Of a stretch of DNA of 64,000 nt, positions 47,449 through 56,811 are shown in pieces (position 1 is the stretch's first letter; the number at the start of each line of letters is the position of its first letter). The translations under genes were made by a program, and so were the position numbers. The notes beneath the pieces are model-generated. The model had not been told where the DNA came from, made no database searches, and was given only the letters and a program-made list of their open reading frames with translations. This DNA comes from an uncultured Bartonella sp. (GTDB lineage: Bacteria; Pseudomonadota; Alphaproteobacteria; Rhizobiales; Rhizobiaceae). The DNA lies in the NCBI GenBank assembly GCA_945285915.1, contig CALYQL010000006.1:56778-120777 (forward strand), read 5' to 3'.

Positions 47449-48209
47449 AAATAGGTTTTATCGGTACGGGAACGATTGCTACGTCAATGGTGGAAGGTTT
47501 GATGAAAAGCAAACTTCCCGTTGAACAGATTACGGTTTCACCAAGAAATGCCGAATATGCGACACGCCTTGCTAAACTTTATGAAAAGGTGACAATTGGC
47601 AAAGATAATCAGGATGTGATTGATCAGAGCGACGATGTTTTCATTTGTTTAAGAAGTGAGATTGCCGAAGAAGAATTGAAGAAACTCGATTTTTCCAAAA
47701 CGGAAATGGTTGTTTCGGTTATCGCTATGGCAACGGCAAGCCAATTGGAAAAATGGATTGGCAAAAAAGTTTATCGCGCAGTGCCGCTTCCCTTTGTAGA
47801 AGAAGCCAAAAGCGTTACAGCGATTTATCCCGATCATCCGAAACTAAAGGAAATTTTTGATGCCATGGGCGGTGCAATTGCCGTCAAAGACGAAAACCAG
47901 TTTGCAGTGATGATGACGGCGGGTTCTCTCATGGGCGTCTATTTTAATATCGTTGAAACGGCAAATCAGTGGCTACAGAAAAATGGTCTTGATGAAAGCC
48001 AGTCGGCACCGTTTCTTGCGTCCATGTATGGCAATTTGGCTGATGTGGCACGGCAAGCAAAAATGCCAGATTTTACCGCTTTGGAAGCCGAATATTCCAC
48101 CAAGAAAGGTACGAATGAGCTAGTCTCGCTCTATTTTACCGATCATGGTGGTAAAGAAGCCTTGACTGGCGGACTTGATGAAGCATTCAAACGGATCAAA
48201 GGCAATTAA
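47445..48209 (+). CDS. Pyrroline-5-carboxylate reductase-like protein
   Basis: 254 residues from ATG 47445, which overlaps the metH stop (ATGA); a longer frame from 47403 lies inside metH. The N-terminal [18 protein letters not shown] is an NAD(P)-binding Rossmann motif, and the C-terminal half has the ProC-type dimerisation helices ([30 protein letters not shown]). It is shorter than typical ProC and lacks the usual SPGGTT loop, reading STKKGTNE instead, so the substrate may not be pyrroline-5-carboxylate. Coupling to metH suggests a shared transcript, with no evident shared pathway. Confidence 0.82.
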   Translation: MKIGFIGTGTIATSMVEGLMKSKLPVEQITVSPRNAEYATRLAKLYEKVTIGKDNQDVIDQSDDVFICLRSEIAEEELKKLDFSKTEMVVSVIAMATASQLEKWIGKKVYRAVPLPFVEEAKSVTAIYPDHPKLKEIFDAMGGAIAVKDENQFAVMMTAGSLMGVYFNIVETANQWLQKNGLDESQSAPFLASMYGNLADVARQAKMPDFTALEAEYSTKKGTNELVSLYFTDHGGKEALTGGLDEAFKRIKGN

Positions 48210-48949
48210 GCTCAGCGGTAGTCATCTTAAATACTTGGGAAGAATAACAGATTTAGCACTCGGGAGAAGTAACAGACGTTCAAAGCCAATGGTCTTTGTG
48301 GGGAAGTTCGCGTGTATGAAAAATTCTTAGATGTTGACGGTCATTGCTAAAGGCGTCAAAGCAATTCACATTGGTTGCTGGATGACTGTCGAAAAAACAG
48401 GCTTCAAATTGCGGTGCCGTTTTAAAATTATTTCAGAACGTTTTAATGTCGCTCGCTATTTAACGTTGCACATTATTTGATATAGCTCATTAGTGGGCGA
48501 TATTAGCAACAGGCCATATCAATGCATTATGATGTGGTTTAAGTGGCTTGAAGAAAAGCAAGCAGCAAAGCCTCTTAACGTGATCTATCTTAACGTTGCT
48601 GCCGAAACCAGAACTTGCGAAACCAGAAACTGCCGAAGCGAAAAGTTACCGAAACCGAAGGTCACCAAAATGATGAACCGCTGAAACGTTAAGCCAACAA
48701 AGTGTTAAGCCGCCCAAATGCCAGACAGGTGAACCGCTGAAAATATATTAGCTGGATGACAACAAATCTGAAGCGGAATATTTAACACTAATAAGCACAA
48801 ATGGGTTGGTATCAAAGGTTTTTATTATCTATAGCAGAAATAATGTCTTTATAGATGGTTCAGAACAGGCAATTGGCAAAATTAATAGTTTATAATAGTT
48901 TATTGTTTGGGCTATAGGAACAACAAGACCACAGCGAGAGGGGATAGAC
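48210..48949. other. Intergenic region with 15-bp tandem array
   Basis: 740 bp with no supported gene. It holds the degenerate 15-bp array at about 48574-48675 and a repeated GTGAACCGCTGAAA-like word near 48671 and 48731. The telA-like promoter should lie at the right end. Confidence 0.55.
48574..48675. repeat. Degenerate 15-bp tandem array
   Basis: Two units start CTTAACGTGATCTAT and CTTAACGTTGCTGCC, exactly 15 bp apart (48574, 48589). Further units resemble GCCGAAACCAGAACT, with 15- and 16-bp steps. The array is noncoding. Confidence 0.6.
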
Positions 48950-50077
48950 ATGAGTATTACACAAGTAACCAATTTGAATGTCACACCGAGTGATAATGAA
49001 AAGATTACCCAACTCGCTGAACGGATCAATTTGTCGGATCCTAATCTTGCTGTATCATATGGTGCAGATACGATGCAGGATATTTCAAATTTTGCGGATT
49101 CTTTTTTAGGGGAAGTTCGTGGTAAAGATGCAGCACCTATATATGAGCTGCTTTCCAATATGCTGGACAAAGTCCGTGATCTGGATGTCAGTGTATTGAT
49201 ACGTAAAAAAGGCATTTTGGCTAAATTGCCGCTAGTTGGCCAAGTTTTTGATACAGCCAAACAATTTATTCGGCAGTTTGATACTGTCGCTGACCAAGTT
49301 AACCAGATTTCGGACAAGCTTGACCGTTGTATGTCAGGTCTCATTCGTGATGTGGAAATGCTTGACCAATTTTATACAAAAAATATGCAACTGCACCATG
49401 ATATGACCAATTATATCGCGGCAGGAAAACTAAAGTTGGACGAGGTGAGACGTACCGAACTTCCGGCATTAAAAAAGGCTGCCGATGAGAGCGGTGATCC
49501 TATGGTTGCGCAAAAGCTTCGCGATTTTAACGATATGACCGATCGTTTTGAAAAAAGGTTGAGTGATTTGGAGTTATCGCGCACGATAACGTTACAAACG
49601 GCACCTCAAGTGCGTTTGGTGCAGAGCAATAATCAGGCTTTGGCAGAGAAAATACAGACCGGTATTTTAACAACAATACCAGTTTGGAAAAACCAATTTG
49701 TTCTGGCAATAGCGCTGCAACGACAACAGAATGCTGCCAAACTTCAAAAGCAGGTAACGGATACGACGAATAAGTTGCTTGTTAAAAATGCAGAATTGCT
49801 TGAAGCAACATCAATAGAAACGGCGCGTGAAGTGGAGCGCCCGATCGTTGATATTGAAACTTTGAAAAATGTACAAAACCGTTTGTTACATTCCATTGAA
49901 GAAACATTAAAGATTTCTCAGGAAGGAAGACGGAACAGACAAGTGATCGAGCAAGAACTAAAAAAAATGGAAGGGGAGTTGTTCGATAAGTTGTCCAGTA
50001 TTGCTGCAGCGCATAATGCTAGCATCGATAAGGCTGTTGAAAGCCGCATTGCAGCGAATGGTACAGAGCAAAAGTAA
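48950..50077 (+). CDS. TelA-family toxic anion resistance protein
   Basis: 375 residues, soluble and largely alpha-helical. The LSNMLDKVRDLDVSVL, FDTVADQVNQISDKLD, VLAIALQRQQNAAKLQKQVTDTTNKLL (quoted in parts) and SIETAREVERPIVDIETL blocks are TelA features. The family was named for tellurite resistance but its molecular role is unclear; envelope stress and anion resistance have been reported. The next gene, a membrane XpaC-like protein, is 30 bp downstream, a pairing also known in Bacillus. GAGAGG lies upstream of ATG 48950. Confidence 0.88.
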   Translation: MSITQVTNLNVTPSDNEKITQLAERINLSDPNLAVSYGADTMQDISNFADSFLGEVRGKDAAPIYELLSNMLDKVRDLDVSVLIRKKGILAKLPLVGQVFDTAKQFIRQFDTVADQVNQISDKLDRCMSGLIRDVEMLDQFYTKNMQLHHDMTNYIAAGKLKLDEVRRTELPALKKAADESGDPMVAQKLRDFNDMTDRFEKRLSDLELSRTITLQTAPQVRLVQSNNQALAEKIQTGILTTIPVWKNQFVLAIALQRQQNAAKLQKQVTDTTNKLLVKNAELLEATSIETAREVERPIVDIETLKNVQNRLLHSIEETLKISQEGRRNRQVIEQELKKMEGELFDKLSSIAAAHNASIDKAVESRIAANGTEQK

Positions 50078-50107
50078 AGTCAATTTCAATAATTCAAGGC
50101 CAAACAG

Positions 50108-51346
50108 GTGAAAATCTATCGCTCGCTGTTTTACCGTATCATTGTTCACGTCATATGTCTGACGGTGTCTTCAATTATTGCATCGAATTTATACGGTGAA
50201 AACGCTATTAAAGATGATTACCAGCTCATGGGCTATATTGGGCTCATTTGTATTTTTGGTCGGCAGTTGAATAATCGATTTGGTGGGTGGATTCCTGCAA
50301 TATTTGGACTTATCGAAGTTGCCATTGCGGTACTGTTAGGGGCTAATTTTTTCTCTGCTCTTCTAATAGGAGGCGCTTTAGCCTGGCTTGTTACACTTTA
50401 TGAACGAGTTTCACTGCGTTGTTACCGACGTAAAGTGGTTGCAAAAACAGAATGGATTGCCTTGGTAATGTTAATCCTTTGTTTTTTTGCTGAATTGGAT
50501 AGCAATGCTTACTTGGCATCACTGAGTATTATCCCTGTTTTTATCGTTGCAGCTTTATACGCCTCTAGTTTTCTCCACTTAAGAGTTTTCAACGCCATTT
50601 CACTGGATTTGGAAAAAATATCCGGGGTATTGGGTAGTTTTGGACAGGACACATTCCAAAAACAACAAACATTGCTGCGAGATATGGATGAACAAGCAAA
50701 AAAACTCAAATTCGTGCATTTTGGTTCATCGGAATTACGCCCTTTTTTCGATATTTCTTTTATGGTGGAAGACCTTTTAAGATCATCAAGCCAAATAAAA
50801 ACAATTACGGTTGCTCAAGATTTTGAATTTAACGCGCGTAGAATAGGCGCAGCCATTGACGAGATTTATGGATTATTCCAACAGAACGCTAAGTCCAGTG
50901 GAATATTGGCAAAACAGAGTGGAACAGCAATTTCCGCCAGTGGTTTTGATGATCAAGTTTTTAGAAATAACGTATCGATCATCAACGGATTGGCTGAACA
51001 GCTTCCGAAAGACTATGCTGATCTCTTTAACAGCTTAAGCGTATTGGCTGATAGAATTATCAATTGTATGTGCTCTGATCCCAATGACGTTGCCCGTGGC
51101 TCGCGGTTTCTCAATCGTTATTTGCCAATCATTATAACGATTGGACAAAAGCATATTGCCTTTCTTGACCAGAAACCGAATGATGAGACGGTTGTCGGGA
51201 TTAATGAACAAAATCTAGCTATTTTGAAAAGGCTTGAGGCTGCCTTTGCTGAGGAACATTCCAATCTTTTAAAAAATGATATTATGGAAATGAATGTCGA
51301 GACGAAAACGCTGGAACGTTTGTTAAAGCTTGATGGATTTGAATAA
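50108..51346 (+). CDS. XpaC-like membrane protein paired with TelA
   Basis: 412 residues with a GTG start. The N-terminal half has about five membrane segments up to residue 160 (GYIGLICIFG, GWIPAIFGLIEVAIAVLLGA, WIALVMLILCFFAEL, IPVFIVAALYASSF). The C-terminal half (about 180-412) is soluble and coiled-coil-like, with FQKQQTLLRDMDEQAKKL. This layout and the position next to telA match XpaC-like proteins. XpaC was named from phosphatase-substrate hydrolysis in Bacillus; its real function is unknown. The two products probably form a membrane-linked complex. Confidence 0.68.
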   Translation: MKIYRSLFYRIIVHVICLTVSSIIASNLYGENAIKDDYQLMGYIGLICIFGRQLNNRFGGWIPAIFGLIEVAIAVLLGANFFSALLIGGALAWLVTLYERVSLRCYRRKVVAKTEWIALVMLILCFFAELDSNAYLASLSIIPVFIVAALYASSFLHLRVFNAISLDLEKISGVLGSFGQDTFQKQQTLLRDMDEQAKKLKFVHFGSSELRPFFDISFMVEDLLRSSSQIKTITVAQDFEFNARRIGAAIDEIYGLFQQNAKSSGILAKQSGTAISASGFDDQVFRNNVSIINGLAEQLPKDYADLFNSLSVLADRIINCMCSDPNDVARGSRFLNRYLPIIITIGQKHIAFLDQKPNDETVVGINEQNLAILKRLEAAFAEEHSNLLKNDIMEMNVETKTLERLLKLDGFE

Positions 51347-51578
51347 TATTCAACTTTTTTGAGCCTATATACGCAATTAAGCCTGTATGTGGATGTAAGT
51401 ATATATATTGCCATTGAATATAGCGGTCAAACGGGATAAAAGTAGAAATATCTGCCTGTTAGCCAATTTATTATATTGTTTATAAAATTGAATATGAACG
51501 GAAAATAAACAGGTTATTCAGGAAGAGTTCATTTAACAAAAGGTAAAATGGGCTCATTAAGAGAAGGATATTTCTGTT

Positions 51579-51869
51579 ATGAAAAAAATGTTAGCTTTTT
51601 TTGTAAGCCTTGCACTATTCATTCCTCTCTGTGGTGCTCTTTCAGCAAATGCTGAGCCTTATCCCGGTGTAATATTAAGTTCTGGTCACGATCGGTACTA
51701 TCATCACCGTAGAGATAGGCCGATGCCACCTCCGAGACCTGATTATCGTGGTCCAAGACATCATTTCCGTGGTCCACCACCACCACCGCCACCGCGTTAT
51801 AGACCATATCATGATCCACGCTACTGGCATCATCGCCCACAACCGAGATATTATCGTTACTGGCGTTAA
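51579..51869 (+). CDS. Small exported His/Pro/Tyr/Arg-rich protein
   Basis: 96 residues. A clear signal peptide (MKKMLAFFVSLALFIPLCGA) is cut near SANAEP. The mature 70 residues have extreme composition: repeated HH, PPP and RY words (YYHHRRDRP, RGPPPPPPPRYRP, YWHHRPQPRYYRYW). The run of seven prolines is flanked by His and Arg. Possible roles include metal binding in the periplasm or envelope attachment; no family is certain. It has its own ribosome site (GAGAAGGA) and a terminator 24 bp downstream, so it is a single-gene unit. Confidence 0.75.
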   Translation: MKKMLAFFVSLALFIPLCGALSANAEPYPGVILSSGHDRYYHHRRDRPMPPPRPDYRGPRHHFRGPPPPPPPRYRPYHDPRYWHHRPQPRYYRYWR

Positions 51870-51892
51870 AAGCATTTGATTTTGTTGAAATT

Positions 51893-51926
51893 AAATGCCT
51901 GCATGACAAAGATGCAGGCATTTTTT
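51893..51926 (+). terminator. Rho-independent terminator after the His/Pro-rich gene
   Basis: AAATGCCTGCAT pairs perfectly with ATGCAGGCATTT (12 bp) around a 7-nt loop; a run of six T follows from 51921. Confidence 0.93.
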
Positions 51927-52096
51927 ATGCATGACGAATTGTAAGATTAGAAACATCAAATTGATAAATTAGCGATCGCTTGCATCAGTCTTCAAAATTC
52001 AAGACCAATTGCCTTTTATCGGGTTTGAAGCATAAGCCTATGAGGACATGAACCTATCCTCCTATTTGCTTTGCCCGACTATATATTTTTACATTG

Positions 52097-54358
52097 CTAT
52101 TTATTCTTGCATTGCTGGGCAAATTTCCAATATTGGGTAAGTGCCGTTATCATATGATAAAATATGGATGCTGGAACATCTTCGGCAATAGCACGGCCAT
52201 TTTCCGAAATAAGATCAATCCATAAACCTTTTGGGGCCGCTTCGATATGCCAGCGAAAGAGCCTGCCGACACGTGCTTCAATTTCGGGTTTCAAGTCAGG
52301 ACCATCATTGCCATCAAGTGCCAATGCGGCTTTAATTGCTTCTGTTTGCGGCCAACTTCTGGAATTGGTATTTATCGGCAAACCATGCCTTGATATTGTA
52401 TTATAAGCAAGACCAGTTGCCCTATTTAAACCATTGGCAATGGTTGATGCATATAGTTTTTTGGCTAGTTTTATGACACTTCTGTCATTTGTTTTGTTAG
52501 AAAAATCAATAAGCAGAGATGACCATTCAAAATGATGGCCAGGTTCACAAATATCTCCCTCAGCAGTTTTGGCTCTTTGCCAATCGGTTTCATAATATTC
52601 CGCAAGGGTCCATGTATCGTCATCAAAAAAATGTTGTTTGAATAATTCGACAATATGGGAGGCGCGTTGCAGATAGTCTTTGTCGCCAGTGACATCGTAC
52701 CATGCCAAAAAACTTTCCAATAGATGCATATGCGGATTGGAACGGCGGTAACGATATGTCGGATCCGTTTGGGTGCTTTCTATAAAACCTCTGCCATGTT
52801 TATCTGCCAAATAATTGTCAAGAAAAGCAAATGTTTCAATTGCCAATGGAAGTGCCTGTTTATTGCCTATGCGGTGGGCATGTGCCAAAGCAAGCAACAC
52901 ACAAGCCTGATCGTAACAATCTTCTGTTTTATCAATGATAGAGCCATCGCGCCCAAGAACCGAAGCCCAACCACCATTATCAGTCCGCCCTGAACGGGTG
53001 ATGAAATGCAAACCATGATCTATCAGATCGGTATAAGGACCATCCCACCCCATTTCTCCGGCCATGGCAAAGGCATAGATCTGCCTTGCCATTGTGCGCA
53101 TGCGCTTATGACGCAAGACGGGCATGGCATCGAATTTCAATGCCTCATAAAACCCTCCTTGATCGTCAACGCCACGCGTTGACCATAATGGCAAGGCTTC
53201 AGAAAACAACCAATGTTCAACACGGGTAAGATAGGCGCCGCTGCGCGGTATCTTGTCGGCGGCCGGTGTAAATTTTGTTTCTAGTCGACCCGCTTTTTCA
53301 AGTGTAGCAACAACTTCACGGACATTCTGGCTTTCTTTGACGGGTGCAACAAAGGTTGCATCTGTCGTTGCCACAACAGCCATGTTGTTTAACCCTACGG
53401 CAGAAAGCAAGCCCGTTTCCGAGCGTAGATAGCTGCCTTTGCAATTTATGGCAACAACATCACCCATAATGACGTTGCCGTCTTTATCTGCAGGTGTCAA
53501 ACTGGATTGTTGATCTAGCAATGATTGCCATGAGCCTAGATCGTTCCAATGAAACCGCGCGGGAACAAGAGCAATATCCTTAATATGCTCCATAATTGCA
53601 TAATCGACAGAATTGGATGGAATTGCCGAATAGAGATCATAGTCCAGCCACTTGCCGGAAACATCAGTATGGGCGGTATTGAGAGCGGCCTGTGTTTTGT
53701 CCCATATTTCAGGTTGAAATGTCTTAAATGCCTTTTCCATTGTCGATGCTGAAAACAGAAAAATGCCAGAGTTCCATAGAAAACGACCAGATTCGAGATA
53801 TTTTACGGCTGTTTTTGTGTCTGGTTTTTCAACAAAACGGATAACATCATAAACATCATTGTTCTGTTGACCTATTTCAACATAGCCATAACCCGTTTCA
53901 GGTTTTGTTGGCGGAACACCAAATACCACAATGCGTCCAGCACGGGCGGCTGCCATGCCTGCTTCAACAGTATTCCAAAAATCTGTGTCTGTTGAAATTT
54001 CATGGTCAGATGGAACCACCAATATAAGTGCGTCACCATAGTCTGCGAGTGTAATTTGTGTTGCCAAGGCAACTGCAGCGGCCGTATTGCGGCCAATTGG
54101 TTCAAAAACCGGACAACCACCATTAAGCGGCAATCCTGCTATATCCTGACGTAACCGATATTCATGGTTTTCCGAGGAAATAAGATAAATGGGATCTGCG
54201 ACATTGTGACGTGAATTTAAACGCTTTACTGTGCGCGATACCATTGACCCCTTGCCAGACAAGTCATGGAATTGCTTAGGAAAGTCTTCTCTTGATAGAG
54301 GCCAGAGGCGCGTACCAACACCGCCACTCATAATAAAACTGATAATTTTTTCAGTCAT
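52097..54358 (-). CDS. Fused GDP-mannose pyrophosphorylase and AGE-type mannose-6-phosphate isomerase
   Basis: 753 residues. Residues 1-about 350 are a ManC-type nucleotidyltransferase: FIMSGGVGTRLWPLSRE (nucleotide loop), VVPSDHEI, GYGYVEIG, VIRFVEKPD and WNSGIFLF. Residues about 370-753 are an N-acylglucosamine-2-epimerase-like (alpha/alpha barrel) isomerase with YDQACVLLALAHAHR, NPHMHLLESFLAW, EPGHHFEWSSLL and SRSWPQTEAIKAALAL. The two halves would convert fructose-6-phosphate-derived mannose-6-phosphate and mannose-1-phosphate towards GDP-mannose for surface polysaccharide; a mutase is needed between them. This fusion differs from the usual ManC-cupin form. It is a single minus-strand gene. 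Confidence 0.9.
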   Translation of the reverse strand: MTEKIISFIMSGGVGTRLWPLSREDFPKQFHDLSGKGSMVSRTVKRLNSRHNVADPIYLISSENHEYRLRQDIAGLPLNGGCPVFEPIGRNTAAAVALATQITLADYGDALILVVPSDHEISTDTDFWNTVEAGMAAARAGRIVVFGVPPTKPETGYGYVEIGQQNNDVYDVIRFVEKPDTKTAVKYLESGRFLWNSGIFLFSASTMEKAFKTFQPEIWDKTQAALNTAHTDVSGKWLDYDLYSAIPSNSVDYAIMEHIKDIALVPARFHWNDLGSWQSLLDQQSSLTPADKDGNVIMGDVVAINCKGSYLRSETGLLSAVGLNNMAVVATTDATFVAPVKESQNVREVVATLEKAGRLETKFTPAADKIPRSGAYLTRVEHWLFSEALPLWSTRGVDDQGGFYEALKFDAMPVLRHKRMRTMARQIYAFAMAGEMGWDGPYTDLIDHGLHFITRSGRTDNGGWASVLGRDGSIIDKTEDCYDQACVLLALAHAHRIGNKQALPLAIETFAFLDNYLADKHGRGFIESTQTDPTYRYRRSNPHMHLLESFLAWYDVTGDKDYLQRASHIVELFKQHFFDDDTWTLAEYYETDWQRAKTAEGDICEPGHHFEWSSLLIDFSNKTNDRSVIKLAKKLYASTIANGLNRATGLAYNTISRHGLPINTNSRSWPQTEAIKAALALDGNDGPDLKPEIEARVGRLFRWHIEAAPKGLWIDLISENGRAIAEDVPASIFYHMITALTQYWKFAQQCKNK

Positions 54359-54511
54359 ATGTCTATTCCTAAACTCTTCATCTTACGATGGATAGATTTG
54401 TTATGGACGCTTTTCAAGGTTTAACTTTACCAACGAAATACGAAAAGTGTTTTTTACAAAAAACACTTGCGATGGTATTGGCGCAATTGTATAAACTAAC
54501 CATTAAATTAT

Positions 54512-54588
54512 CGGAGTGTAGCGCAGACTGGTAGCGCACCTCGTTCGGGACGAGGGGGTCGAAGGTTCAAATCCTTTCACTCCGACCA
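54512..54588 (+). tRNA. tRNA-Pro (CGG)
   Basis: The acceptor CGGAGTG pairs with CACTCCG, then A and an encoded CCA. The D-arm reads GCGCAGACTGGTAGCGC. The anticodon stem-loop CTCGT-TCGGG-ACGAG gives anticodon CGG for CCG codons. The T-arm AAGGTTCAAATCCTT is regular. No integrated element is seen at its 3' end. Confidence 0.96.
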
Positions 54589-54787
54589 GTACCGCCAAAA
54601 ACCACAACGTTTTGAAGTTTTTTCCTGCAAGCAGCCTAATTGTTTTGTTTCTTTAAAAACAAAAATTATCCTTATTAAGGCGTTTGTTTTATTTAAGCCA
54701 AGGTAGATAATTTTATTGCGCAAGAATGCGCTTTATTATGCTTCACTTCAGATGATCTATGGAAATATCCAATATCTCATCATAGCA

Positions 54788-55720
54788 TTATATAATGCTA
54801 TTACGTTTAAGCCACTTTTCCAACAATAATGGCCAGTTGGCTGTTGGTGAATTTGGTTGCCCCATGCTGAAGCCATGGCCACCAGATGGAAAAACATGGC
54901 GTTCCACTGGTACGCCCACTTTTTTACAGGCAGCTTCCATAATCGCAGTATTTTGTTGGTTTGATATTGGATCATTGAGTGCTTGTACAAGAAAGGTTGG
55001 CGGGCAAGTTTTTGTCACATGCGTTTGAACAGACCAAAATGCACTTTGTTGCGGTGTTGGCGTTTTGCCTACAAGCACTTTTTTTGTGGACGTATTATCA
55101 TAAGGTGGCTCAACGGTAATGACTGGATAAGCCAATGCGCTGAATGCGGCTTGAGGGACAATATTGTCAATTGCATCTTCTGCCGGATAGGATTTAAATG
55201 TTGGACAGACTGATGCCATCGCCATGAGGTGACCACCTGCCGAAAACCCCAGCACACCAATGCGCTTCTTTGCGATACCAGGTACCAGCTTACCACTATT
55301 TAGCATACGCAATGCACGTTGCGCATCTTGCAATGGTGCAAGTGCACCAGCATTCCAATTTTCTTTTGGTAAGCGATAATAAAGGACTGCCGCCGCAATA
55401 CCGCGTGCTGTCAGCCAATTGGCAGCAGTAACAGCTTCTCTTTTAATCGAAATTTGTGTGTAACCGCCACCAGCTGCGACAAGCATTGCAGCTTTGGGAG
55501 TACCTGTTGGTAGATAAAGATCTATCATCGGGGTAACAATATTGCGTACGCTACCCCATGGGTTAATATGCATTGCACCTTTGGGACCACCACCACCAGG
55601 TGGTGTTTCTTTCCATAAGGCTACTCTTGTAAAATTCTGCTCTGCCCAAGCAAATGAGGGCAAAATCGTACTGGTACCAACAGCAAGTGTTGTTTTTAGA
55701 AAGTTTCTTCTATTGATCAT
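54788..55720 (-). CDS. Tat-exported alpha/beta hydrolase (acetyl-esterase type)
   Basis: 310 residues. The N-terminus MINRRNFLKTTLAVGTS is a twin-arginine signal with a hydrophobic core and an SFAWAEQ cut. The mature part has the acetyl-xylan-esterase/lipase-like set: MLVAAGGGYTQIS (oxyanion region), GVLGFSAGGHLMA with the nucleophile Ser, LVQALNDPIS with Asp and FPSGGHGFSMG with His. It is therefore exported folded to the periplasm and should hydrolyse an ester; the substrate is unknown. Three glycines in a row before an oxyanion-type Tyr fit BD-FAE-like enzymes. It stands alone on the minus strand. Confidence 0.86.
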   Translation of the reverse strand: MINRRNFLKTTLAVGTSTILPSFAWAEQNFTRVALWKETPPGGGGPKGAMHINPWGSVRNIVTPMIDLYLPTGTPKAAMLVAAGGGYTQISIKREAVTAANWLTARGIAAAVLYYRLPKENWNAGALAPLQDAQRALRMLNSGKLVPGIAKKRIGVLGFSAGGHLMAMASVCPTFKSYPAEDAIDNIVPQAAFSALAYPVITVEPPYDNTSTKKVLVGKTPTPQQSAFWSVQTHVTKTCPPTFLVQALNDPISNQQNTAIMEAACKKVGVPVERHVFPSGGHGFSMGQPNSPTANWPLLLEKWLKRNSII

Positions 55721-56811
55721 TTCTTCTTATTATTCAAAGGAAAAGACTTTGTGCAAGCAAGTTAGATATCCAAGTGGGTTCAATTATCCACGATCATAAA
55801 GCGGATGTCTAGTGAAACACAAGCCTATGCTCACGCTTAATTTACAATAATAGATTAGAAAATCCGATTGAATAAAGTGCGCTAATAAAACGAACGGTCA
55901 TCAAATGATATATAGCTGTTTTTTCAGTCGACTAATACGCTTCAGGCAATTTTTTTAAGCGAAAAGTCATGAGACAAAGACAAAATCTTCTCCAAATTGA
56001 CTGTCCGGTTATGTTGCAATTAGCAGATAAAAATCATTGGTAACGATGCCGAGAATCATAATGGGACTATTGCCCTACGTCAAAAGTTCGACGAGAAAAC
56101 TTTTCGAAAGCTTGACGATAAAATATGTCAAACGCTTCACAATAAAACATATCAAGCGCTTGATAATAAAACATATCAAGCACTTGATAATAGAATATGT
56201 CTAACCCCTAACAATACAAATTGCCTTGATAAAAATTATCACGGTGTTGCTATTTCACCAGTGGATTGCCGTGCCCACTAACCTGCATCAATCGCCAAAC
56301 GCTGATTTCAAAAATCTGTTCTTACTATGTCATAAAACCTTATAAACCTATGTCGTAAAACCATATAAACGATGGATTATATTTTAGGGCTACTTTTCAC
56401 AAATCATATTAGAGCCTGCCCGTACATCCCCCTAATTAAAGGGTAAAAATTTATTATTTAAGAGAACAAGTTTTATTCGGTTAAGCGATCATTTTTTGTA
56501 TAAACTATCCAGCCATTTTTATTGAATCATTTTAAGACCGGTCAAATTTAAAGGCTTATGATTTTGATTCTATAATACAGGCCACTTTAGTGAATATCGC
56601 AGTCACTTTTTAAAAAATAAGAAATATTTTTCCAGACTTTTTATTTTTTGGCGTAAAAGTCGATAAAACTGCCTATTTATTACCATTTTTTTACACCATG
56701 ACACTTATAAACAGTGTGAAAATTAAAGCTATTTGAATATTATTTATCTTATAGAAACTGTTCGCGGTTTTAATGCGGTCAAAGCAGTCTAATGGAAAGG
56801 TGTTATCAGAA
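55721..56811. other. Long intergenic region with a 24-bp repeat array
   Basis: About 1.05 kb between the divergent esterase and antiporter genes, with no supported gene. It holds a degenerate 24-bp array (56090-56209) and a 23-bp direct repeat pair (CTATGTCATAAAACC... at 56325 and CTATGTCGTAAAACC... at 56348). The right part is very A/T-rich and probably contains the antiporter promoter. Confidence 0.55.
56090..56209. repeat. Five-unit 24-bp degenerate tandem array
   Basis: Units start every 24 bp at 56090, 56114, 56138, 56162 and 56186, with weaker units on both sides (about 56066 and 56210). The common pattern is GATAATAAAACATATCAAG followed by CGCTT. The third and fourth units differ at few positions, the outer ones more. 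It is not related in sequence to the 24-bp array at 31314. Confidence 0.82.

Noticed and set aside
48493..48684. 63-codon plus-strand ORF in the gap before telA
   Set aside because: It starts without a ribosome site, overlaps the 15-bp repeat array, and its Arg/Thr/Lys-rich sequence follows the repeat units rather than a protein pattern.
54512..54588. tRNA-Pro checked as a second integration site
   Set aside because: No repeat of its 3' end and no integrase were found on either side.
56090..56209. 24-bp units considered as a CRISPR or iteron origin
   Set aside because: There are no spacers and no cas or rep genes nearby. It fits the degenerate arrays seen elsewhere in the window.
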